Of a DNA stretch of 64,000 nucleotides, positions 6,695 through 13,256 are shown in pieces. This stretch comes from an uncultured Bacteroidales bacterium (GTDB lineage Bacteria; Bacteroidota; Bacteroidia; Bacteroidales; UBA932). A model generated the notes under the pieces. That model worked only from the letters and a program-made list of their open reading frames with translations. It had not been told where the DNA came from and made no database searches. Where the stretch lies: the NCBI GenBank assembly GCA_905235085.1, contig CAJOKD010000003.1:1-64000 (forward strand). Direction: 5' to 3'. The stretch's first letter is position 1. Every line of letters begins with the position of its first letter. The position numbers and the translations under genes were made by a program.

Positions 6695-7567
6695 ATGAAA
6701 AAGATTTATTTGCTCACGACGGAACACCTTGAGGATAAGCTATGGTTCCGCGAAGAAGAAGATTTCAAGGTGGCAATGAATTATATCGCCATAGAAGCGG
6801 CTCGCCATCTTGAAGTGAGAATACTTGCCTTTATCTTGATGTCCAATCACGTGCACTTCGTCATTCAAGGACAGGTGGAGTCTGTAGAGGTATTCGTGAA
6901 CCATTTCAAGCAGAGATACTCTATGTATTATGGGCGCAAGTATGGCGTCAAGGAACTCCTTCGTCGTAACAGGCTGGATATTAAGTATATATCACCGGAG
7001 GGAGAAGGAAGGGAAAGAGCGATTGCCTATGTCCAGACGAACTGCGTTGCCGCGAATATATGCTCGCATCCCTGCCAGTATCCGTGGGGTACGGGAAACT
7101 GTTTTTTCAATCAATCCAAAACTGCGGGGAAACTCTTGGACGGCCTCTCTATGCGTGCCCGGGGGCGATTGCTCCGCAGTGAGAATGTCTTGCTCCCGGA
7201 AGAGTGGAGGATATGCGAAGATGGGTATATTCTTCCTTCTGAATATGTGGATGTCGAGTCTGTGGAATCCATCTTTCGTACTGCTAACAGAATGAATTAT
7301 TTCCTGATGAACTCTTCCAAGGCGAAGAAAAGGATGGGAATACAGGAAGACAAGATCCCTGCTTTCCGTGACCAAACCATTCTCGGTACGCTTCCGGACT
7401 TGTGCCGGAGTCTTTTCCGAAAAGGTTCTTTCACCGAATTGAATTACGACGAGCAGGTTGAATTCGTCAAACAGGTCCGTTACCGCTTCAGTGCCGATGC
7501 CAACCAGATTGCCCGCGTATGCAACATCTCGTATTCCGAGGCCGCGCAGCTACTGGACAATGTTTAG
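6695..7567 (+). CDS. Y1 (HUH) transposase, RAYT-like
   Basis: A 290-residue protein whose N-terminal ~135 residues match the Y1_Tnp/IS200-like nuclease fold. The metal-binding HUH motif is NHVHF (His52, His54), and the likely nucleophile Tyr112 lies in AIAYVQTN, followed by the family's YPWG at 129-132. These enzymes nick single-stranded DNA and form a 5'-phosphotyrosine link. The C-terminal third contains a helix-turn-helix-like end (ADANQIARVCNISYSEAAQLL) reminiscent of a Trp-repressor/DnaA-type DNA-binding tail, common in Bacteroidota RAYT proteins. All catalytic residues are intact, so it may be active. Flanking 103-bp repeats are its probable substrate. Confidence 0.85.
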   Translation: MKKIYLLTTEHLEDKLWFREEEDFKVAMNYIAIEAARHLEVRILAFILMSNHVHFVIQGQVESVEVFVNHFKQRYSMYYGRKYGVKELLRRNRLDIKYISPEGEGRERAIAYVQTNCVAANICSHPCQYPWGTGNCFFNQSKTAGKLLDGLSMRARGRLLRSENVLLPEEWRICEDGYILPSEYVDVESVESIFRTANRMNYFLMNSSKAKKRMGIQEDKIPAFRDQTILGTLPDLCRSLFRKGSFTELNYDEQVEFVKQVRYRFSADANQIARVCNISYSEAAQLLDNV

Positions 7568-7601
7568 AGTGGGGCGCTTCCGCTCCCTGTTCGGATCTCT
7601 C

Positions 7602-7704
7602 ATTCCCACGTGAGGGTAGTGGTCCAAAAAATGGCAGACTGCCTGCAAATACGGCCAATTTTGAGGGTAGCGGTCCAATCCGTGGGACGTTACTCGCAGC
7701 AGGA
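7602..7704. repeat. 103-bp element end, right copy
   Basis: Direct repeat of 6487-6589 with two substitutions (C to A in the CACGTGCGGG stretch, C to T in GTTACCCGC). Both changes fall in the arms of the GCGGGTA/TACCCGC pair and abolish its complementarity, while the CCCACG/CGTGGG pair is kept. Confidence 0.85.
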
Positions 7705-7747
7705 GGCGCATCGGGGTCGCTCGTTCGGGCCGTGGTCACAATATGAA

Positions 7748-7777
7748 ACCAAAACAGGCAACCTTACGGCTGCCTGT
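7748..7777 (-). terminator. Terminator behind tRNA-Gly
   Basis: ACAGGCA at 7754-7760 pairs with TGCCTGT at 7771-7777, extended inside by CC/GG. On the minus strand the stem is followed by TTTTGG. It sits about 10 nt after the tRNA 3' end and fits a rho-independent terminator for that transcript. Confidence 0.65.
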
Positions 7778-7787
7778 CTGTTTTCAG

Positions 7788-7860
<73 letters not shown>

Positions 7861-7951
7861 AGAATTGTTGTGTTTGTACACCCGTTTAGGTGAATCGGGA
7901 TTACAAAGGTACAACTTTTTCCGGAACGAGCAAATTTTTTATTGAAAAAAG

Positions 7952-8986
7952 CTATACTTCTATTGCGGTATTGAATTCGGAGAGGAAGCGGAGGTCGTTC
8001 TCGAAGTAGTGACGGAGGTCGTTGACCTGCCACTTGAGCATCGCGATACGCTCCAGACCCATTCCGAAAGCGAAACCGCTGTATTTCTTGCTGTCTATTC
8101 CGGAAGCCTCGAGCACGTTCGGATCGACCATTCCGCAACCCAGGATCTCGAGCCAGCCGGTACCCTTGCATATATTGCAACCCTTGCCGTGGCAGATGTT
8201 GCAGCTGACGTCGACCTCGCTGGAAGGCTCGGTGAACGGGAAGTATGAAGGCCTCATACGGATGGCGGTGTCAGGCCCGAACATCTCGCGGGCGAAGAGA
8301 AGGATGGCCTGCTTGAGGTCGGCGAAAGTCACATTCTCGTCGATGTAGAGACCCTCCACCTGATGGAATATGCAGTGTGCACGGGCTGAGATGGCTTCGT
8401 TGCGGAACACCCTTCCCGGGCAGATTACGCGGATAGGGAGCTTCATCGTCTCCATCGCACGCACCTGGACGGAAGATGTATGTGTCCTGAGCAGGAGAGG
8501 GTTAGGATGCCCGGCGGATACGAAGAAGGTGTCCTGCATATCCCTCGCAGGGTGGTTGAGAGGGAAGTTCAGAGCACCGAATACGTGGTAGTCGTCCTCG
8601 ATCTCCGGACCCTCTGCCACATCGTAACCGAATTTCCTGAATATATCCACGATTTCCTGGCGCACGATCGACACCGGATGCCTCGAACCGAGTTCCAGGG
8701 GAGTGCCAGGCATAGAAAGGTCCTCTTTCGGGCCATCGCTTTCGGCTACGGAATCGGTACTTGCCTTCAGCTCGTCGATCTTGGCCTGGGCAGCCTGCTT
8801 CAGCTCATTGATCTTGCGGCCGAATTCCCGCTTCATCTCCGGACCGTAGGTCCTGAACTCATCGAACAGTTTGGTAATCTCACCTTTCTTTCCGAGAAGC
8901 CTTACACGGGCCTCTTCCACTTCCTTCGCATTCTTGCAGTTAAGTTCGCGAACCTGCGCGAGCAGTTTTTCTATCTCTTCTCTCAT
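7952..8986 (-). CDS. pheS: Phenylalanyl-tRNA synthetase alpha subunit
   Basis: A 344-residue catalytic subunit of the (alpha-beta)2 class II enzyme that charges tRNA-Phe in the cytoplasm. An N-terminal coiled-coil (1-80) is followed by the aminoacylation core. Motif 2 is near 191-213 (GRVFRNEAISARAHCIFHQVEG), the family zinc-ribbon-like insert has CNICHGKGCNIC, and motif 3 is FGMGLERIAML near the end. Length is normal. pheT is not adjacent, so the two subunits are encoded apart, as in many Bacteroidota. It is followed by tRNA-Gly on the same strand and preceded 12 bp upstream by a small exported-protein gene, with which it may be co-transcribed. Confidence 0.97.
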   Translation of the reverse strand: MREEIEKLLAQVRELNCKNAKEVEEARVRLLGKKGEITKLFDEFRTYGPEMKREFGRKINELKQAAQAKIDELKASTDSVAESDGPKEDLSMPGTPLELGSRHPVSIVRQEIVDIFRKFGYDVAEGPEIEDDYHVFGALNFPLNHPARDMQDTFFVSAGHPNPLLLRTHTSSVQVRAMETMKLPIRVICPGRVFRNEAISARAHCIFHQVEGLYIDENVTFADLKQAILLFAREMFGPDTAIRMRPSYFPFTEPSSEVDVSCNICHGKGCNICKGTGWLEILGCGMVDPNVLEASGIDSKKYSGFAFGMGLERIAMLKWQVNDLRHYFENDLRFLSEFNTAIEV

Positions 8987-8998
8987 AATCGCGCAAAG

Positions 8999-9406
8999 TT
9001 AATCATTTTTTTTGGCCATTCTCTTGTCCCTGGCCTTCTTTTCTCGCCCTGCTCCGGTCTTGAGGTATTTCGTCCACTGGTCTTCGTCGAGTATCTTGTT
9101 CATCGACTGGTATATCTTCTCGCACCACTTGTCGCTGGTCTGGGCGAATATTTCCGAATTGGAAACTTTCTTCGCGATCAGCTCGTCCAGTTCAGCCTGC
9201 ATCGCACGGTAGTCGTGGTTCAGGATGGAATCGGCGTAGAATACCTGCCAGTCCTCGAGCTTGAGGGTTGTCTCGAGCCTTTCTATCTCCTTATCTATGA
9301 ATTCTGTCAGTTTCTTCTCCTTCTCTTCCGGAGTCATCTGGTTCTGGGCTGCCAGAGGAACCAGGGAAATGAGCAGGACTATGGCCGCAAGAAATAATTT
9401 TTTCAT
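8999..9406 (-). CDS. Small exported protein, unknown function
   Basis: A 135-residue protein with a signal peptide (MKKLFLAAIVLLISLVPLAAQ) and a highly charged, helical mature part rich in Lys and Glu (MTPEEKEKKLTEFIDKEIERLE, then ELDELIAKK and a Lys/Arg-rich tail ending KKND). The pattern recalls Spy/CpxP-like periplasmic helical proteins, but no LTxxQ motif is clear, so I leave it unnamed. I chose the ATG at 9406 because it starts the signal peptide; the longer frame would overlap the divergent peptidase gene at 9465. It ends 12 bp before pheS, suggesting co-transcription. Confidence 0.75.
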   Translation of the reverse strand: MKKLFLAAIVLLISLVPLAAQNQMTPEEKEKKLTEFIDKEIERLETTLKLEDWQVFYADSILNHDYRAMQAELDELIAKKVSNSEIFAQTSDKWCEKIYQSMNKILDEDQWTKYLKTGAGREKKARDKRMAKKND

Positions 9407-9464
9407 ATCTTTACATTCTGTAATGGAGGTAACAAAAATAAACAATATTACTAAAAACTCAAAT

Positions 9465-11144
9465 ATGGCAAGAAAAGCAACCATCAGCACCCTTCTGGTA
9501 CTTGTACTCATCCTCGCCGGAGGATTCAGAAGCAAAGCGTGTACCAACGTGATTGTCACGAGGGGAGCGAGCGCCGACAATTCGAATATCATCTCCTATG
9601 CGGCCGACTCTCACTGGCTGTATGGAGAACTGTATTTCCATCCTGCAGCTAACTGGAAGCCGGGTTCGATGCTCCAGGTCAACGACTGGGACTCCGGGAA
9701 AGCGCTCGGAATGATTCCTCAGGTCCTCCATACTTACAAGACCGTAGGCAATATGAACGAGTATCAGCTCATCATAGGCGAGACCACCTGGGGCGGACGC
9801 GAAGAGCTTATGGATCCGAAAGGCGTGATGGACTACGGTTCCCTGATCTACATCGCTCTCCAGAGGGCCAGGACCGCCAGGGAGGCTATCAAGGTGATTG
9901 TGGACCTTGCCAATGAATATGGATATGCTTCCGAGGGCGAGTCCTTCTCCATCGCGGACAAGGAAGAAGCCTGGGTGATGGACCTCGTAGGAAAGGGTCC
10001 TGACAACAAAGGACTCTTCTACGTGGCGATCAGGATTCCGGACGGGTATATCTGCGCCCACGCCAACCAGGCTCGCATCCAGACCTTCCCTCAGAGCGAT
10101 CCGGAGAACTGCATATTCTCTCCTGAAATGATCGCTTTTGCCAGGGAGAGGGGATATTTCTCCGGCAAGGACGAGGACTTCGACTTCAGCGCAGCTTTCA
10201 ATCCGGTAGATTTCGGAGGAGCAAGAGGCTGCGACGCCAGGGCCTGGAGCGCTTTCAATATCCTCTGCGACGGATCCTTCACCTACGAGAAGGACGGCAA
10301 GACGGTCACTGAGCCTGCTTCCGCGTATTATGACTACATCACCGGAAAGAACCTCGCCCACCGTATGCCTCTGTTCGTGAAGCCGGCCCGGAAGATCACC
10401 GTCAAGGACGTGGCCGACGTTATGCGCGACCATTTCGAGGGTACTCCTCTGGATATGACCAACGATATCGGAGCTGGTGGCAACGCCCTCCCGTACAGGT
10501 GGCGTCCGATGGGTTTCAAGTACGAGGGATGGGAATACACCAACGAAAGGGCGATCGCTACCCAGCAGACGGGATTCTGGTTCGTCGGCCAGGCTAGGCA
10601 CGACCTTCCGGACCTGGTCGGCGGAGTTATTTGGTTCGGTACTGACGATGCTGCAACTTCCTATCTTACACCAATTTATACTAATACTGACAAGGTTCCG
10701 GAGTGCTTCAGGGAAGGCAACGGTACTCTTGTAAAATATTCACCGACATCCTCATTCTGGATCAACAACCGCATCACGAACACTTGCTACAGGGCCTATA
10801 ATATGATCGCCCCTGTGGTCCGTGCCGCCGTGGATGAGTTCGAGAATTCCCAGATGTCCGGCAAGTTGGCCGAGATGGATGCAAAGGCTATGGCAGCCTA
10901 CACCGGCAGCCTCAAGAGCGAGAAGAAAGTAAAGCAGATGCTGACTGAATATTCAGTGAACACCGCCCAGGCCCAGTTTGAGAAATGGGTGGCTCTCGAG
11001 GAAGACATCACCGTCAGGTTCATCGACGGCAACGTCAAGACGTTGAACGAGGACGGGACGTTCAAGCTCACTCAACCGGGTTATACCGAGAAATGGAAGG
11101 AAGCCGTAGTCAAGGACCACGGCGACGTCGTACGCAAACGCTAA
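9465..11144 (+). CDS. C69-family dipeptidase, exported
   Basis: A 559-residue N-terminal-nucleophile peptidase of family C69 (PepD-like), predicted periplasmic. A signal peptide ends in GGFRSKA, and the next residue, Cys, would become the N-terminal nucleophile (CTNVIVTRGAS) after cleavage. Conserved C69 features follow: SHWLYGEL, then QLIIGETTWGGRE, then FSIADKEEAWVMDLVG. Members cleave dipeptides. I chose the ATG at 9465 because it opens the signal peptide; upstream codons overlap the divergent gene. It is the first gene of a three-peptidase operon: the S46 gene starts 21 bp after its stop, and an M64 gene overlaps that one. Confidence 0.92.
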   Translation: MARKATISTLLVLVLILAGGFRSKACTNVIVTRGASADNSNIISYAADSHWLYGELYFHPAANWKPGSMLQVNDWDSGKALGMIPQVLHTYKTVGNMNEYQLIIGETTWGGREELMDPKGVMDYGSLIYIALQRARTAREAIKVIVDLANEYGYASEGESFSIADKEEAWVMDLVGKGPDNKGLFYVAIRIPDGYICAHANQARIQTFPQSDPENCIFSPEMIAFARERGYFSGKDEDFDFSAAFNPVDFGGARGCDARAWSAFNILCDGSFTYEKDGKTVTEPASAYYDYITGKNLAHRMPLFVKPARKITVKDVADVMRDHFEGTPLDMTNDIGAGGNALPYRWRPMGFKYEGWEYTNERAIATQQTGFWFVGQARHDLPDLVGGVIWFGTDDAATSYLTPIYTNTDKVPECFREGNGTLVKYSPTSSFWINNRITNTCYRAYNMIAPVVRAAVDEFENSQMSGKLAEMDAKAMAAYTGSLKSEKKVKQMLTEYSVNTAQAQFEKWVALEEDITVRFIDGNVKTLNEDGTFKLTQPGYTEKWKEAVVKDHGDVVRKR

Positions 11145-11165
11145 CCCTGACAATCCATCCGAACG

Positions 11166-13256
11166 ATGAAACTGTTCCGAAACTTATTGTGCCTGTGTCT
11201 GGTCATCTCCTCCCTCCCGGCTTTCGCTGATGAGGGGATGTGGATGATCCAGGACATCAACGCTGCCCTGGAGAAGAAAATGCAAGCCAGGGGCCTGAAG
11301 CTTTCCACCAACGAGATTTACAATTCAGACGCTCCCGGGACTGCGGTTTCCGATGCTGTGGTTTCGCTCGGATTCTATTGCACCGGCAGCGTGATTTCCA
11401 ACTGGGGCCTTATAATCACCAACCACCACTGCGCCTATGCGAATATAGCCAAATTGAGTACTCCAGAGCACAATTACCTGGAGGAAGGATTCTGGGCTAT
11501 GGACACCAAGGATGAGATCAAGATAGAAGGAGAGAAGGTCTATTTCCTCAAACGTGTCTTCGATGTCACGGACGAGGTGGATGAAGTGGAGAGGGATTTG
11601 GCCAAGAAAGGCCAGCCGGCCGGAATGAGGAAGATCAGCCATATCCTGGAGACCCGTTACAAGGAGGGCACCGGCCTGGAGTGCATACTTTCGAGTATGT
11701 GGGCGGGAGAAAAGTACTATATGTCGGTGTACAAGGTCTATGACGATGTCCGTCTCGTGGCCGCTCCCCCTCTATGCATCGGCTATTTCGGCGGCGACGA
11801 GGACAACTGGGAATGGCCTCGCCACAACTGCGACTTCGCGATGTACCGGATCTATGAGAACGGCAAGCCGGTGACAAGGGAAAGAAGCCTGAGGGTTTCC
11901 TTGAAGGGCTATGAGGAAGGATCCTTCGCGATGGTGATCGGGTATCCCGGCAGGACCGACAGATATGCTTCTCCTTTCGAAATAGGCTATCAGGAAGAGG
12001 TCAACCTTCCGGTTTCGAATGATATCCGTGCGAAGCAGCTGGCCATAGTCAACAAGTGGATGGATGCCGATCCTTCGGTAAGGATGAAGTATTCCGACTG
12101 GTATTTCAGCCTCAGCAATTCGCAGGAAAACGGGGCAGGGATGCAGAAGTGCTACAAGCGTTTCCGGGTCCGTGACGAAAAGTTTGCACAGGAACGCAAG
12201 CTCAGGAAGTGGATTGAATCCGCCCACGACCGTCGTGAGAAGTGGGGTGACCTGATACCTGACCTCGAGAAGGCATATTCCGACTGTGCGGAGATCGAAC
12301 GGGACAAGGTATTTTTCAGGGAGACTATGCTAAGGGGTACGAACGTGGCCCGGTATCTCCTCAGGGCCGGCAACTCCAAGGATCTGGAGAAGGCGCGCCA
12401 GGCACTCCTGGATTGCTTCGCAGGTACCGATGCAAGGGTGGAGAAAGAACTGCTGGCATGCGCTCTGGAGGAGTATTATTCCAATCTGGACACATACTAT
12501 TTCGGAGAGTACCAGACCAAGATTTGGGACAGGTTCGGCACTGACTTCCAGGCAATGGCAGATTATCTCTGGGAGAAGAGCCTGGTCTCTTCCGTAGATA
12601 AGGTCAAGGGCATAGAATCCCTGGATGAGGTCCTGAACGACCCTCTCCGCAGGTTCTTGACCGAGACTTCCGCGAACACGTTCAACGACAGGGACGAACA
12701 CGGCAAGATCTGGAACGAAAGGAACCGCTTGGAAAAGGAATACAAGAAAGCCTTGTATTGGATGAATCTCCAGGAAGGCGAGCCTCAGTATCCGGATGCC
12801 AACTCCACTATGAGGATAACCTACGGCACTGTCGGAGGCTTCTATCCTAGCGACGGAGTCTGGTACAACTGGTATTCGACTCCTTCCGGCATACTCCAGA
12901 AATATGATCCTGCCCGTCACGACTTCGACCTGAACGACCGCCAGAAACATTTGCTGCAGAAAGGTTTCTGGGGCAAATGGGGATTCAAGCTCAACGGAAG
13001 GAACAATTCGATGATCGTGGATTTCCTGACCGACAATGACATAACTGGAGGTAACTCAGGAAGTCCGGTACTCGATGCGAAAGGCAACCTGATCGGCCTG
13101 GCGTTCGACGGCAACACCGAATCCCTGGCTTCCGATGCATCGTTTACCGAAGGCTACAACAAATGCATCAACGTCGACATCCGTTTCGTAATGTGGGTGC
13201 TGGATAAGTACGCCGGAATGAAACTGGTGGTCAATGAGATAGATTTCGTACGATGA
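11166..13256 (+). CDS. S46 dipeptidyl-peptidase, DPP7-like
   Basis: A 696-residue exported serine peptidase of family S46 (DPP7/DPP11), which removes dipeptides from oligopeptide N-termini in the periplasm. A signal peptide ends near residue 21. The catalytic His is in TNHHC (85-89), the Asp in HNCDFAMYRIY, and the Ser at 631 in GGNSGSP. Eighteen residues after that Ser lies Gly649 in AFDG. In Porphyromonas gingivalis the equivalent residue (673) is Gly in DPP7 (hydrophobic P1) and Arg in DPP11 (acidic P1), so a DPP7-like preference is inferred. It sits between a C69 dipeptidase and an M64 peptidase and overlaps the latter by ATGA. Confidence 0.95.
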   Translation: MKLFRNLLCLCLVISSLPAFADEGMWMIQDINAALEKKMQARGLKLSTNEIYNSDAPGTAVSDAVVSLGFYCTGSVISNWGLIITNHHCAYANIAKLSTPEHNYLEEGFWAMDTKDEIKIEGEKVYFLKRVFDVTDEVDEVERDLAKKGQPAGMRKISHILETRYKEGTGLECILSSMWAGEKYYMSVYKVYDDVRLVAAPPLCIGYFGGDEDNWEWPRHNCDFAMYRIYENGKPVTRERSLRVSLKGYEEGSFAMVIGYPGRTDRYASPFEIGYQEEVNLPVSNDIRAKQLAIVNKWMDADPSVRMKYSDWYFSLSNSQENGAGMQKCYKRFRVRDEKFAQERKLRKWIESAHDRREKWGDLIPDLEKAYSDCAEIERDKVFFRETMLRGTNVARYLLRAGNSKDLEKARQALLDCFAGTDARVEKELLACALEEYYSNLDTYYFGEYQTKIWDRFGTDFQAMADYLWEKSLVSSVDKVKGIESLDEVLNDPLRRFLTETSANTFNDRDEHGKIWNERNRLEKEYKKALYWMNLQEGEPQYPDANSTMRITYGTVGGFYPSDGVWYNWYSTPSGILQKYDPARHDFDLNDRQKHLLQKGFWGKWGFKLNGRNNSMIVDFLTDNDITGGNSGSPVLDAKGNLIGLAFDGNTESLASDASFTEGYNKCINVDIRFVMWVLDKYAGMKLVVNEIDFVR

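Larger units (their letters stand above)
6487..7704 (+). mobile_element. Y1 transposase flanked by 103-bp direct repeats
   Basis: The unit consists of a 103-bp repeat, about 105 bp of leader, the 290-codon HUH transposase gene, 34 bp, and a second 103-bp repeat. RAYT genes are typically flanked by, and thought to mobilise, REP-type palindromes with a GTAG-like foot; the repeats here contain GGGTAG next to hairpin sequence, which agrees. Whether the whole unit moves or only the short repeats spread cannot be told from one copy. I see no target-site duplication. Confidence 0.65.

Noticed and set aside
7519..7746. Small frames running through the right 103-bp repeat
   Set aside because: The same frames arise from the left copy because the DNA repeats; there is no independent coding signal.
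9459..10601. A 380-codon open frame antisense to the C69 dipeptidase
   Set aside because: The sense frame has catalytic motifs and a signal peptide; the antisense frame has neither.
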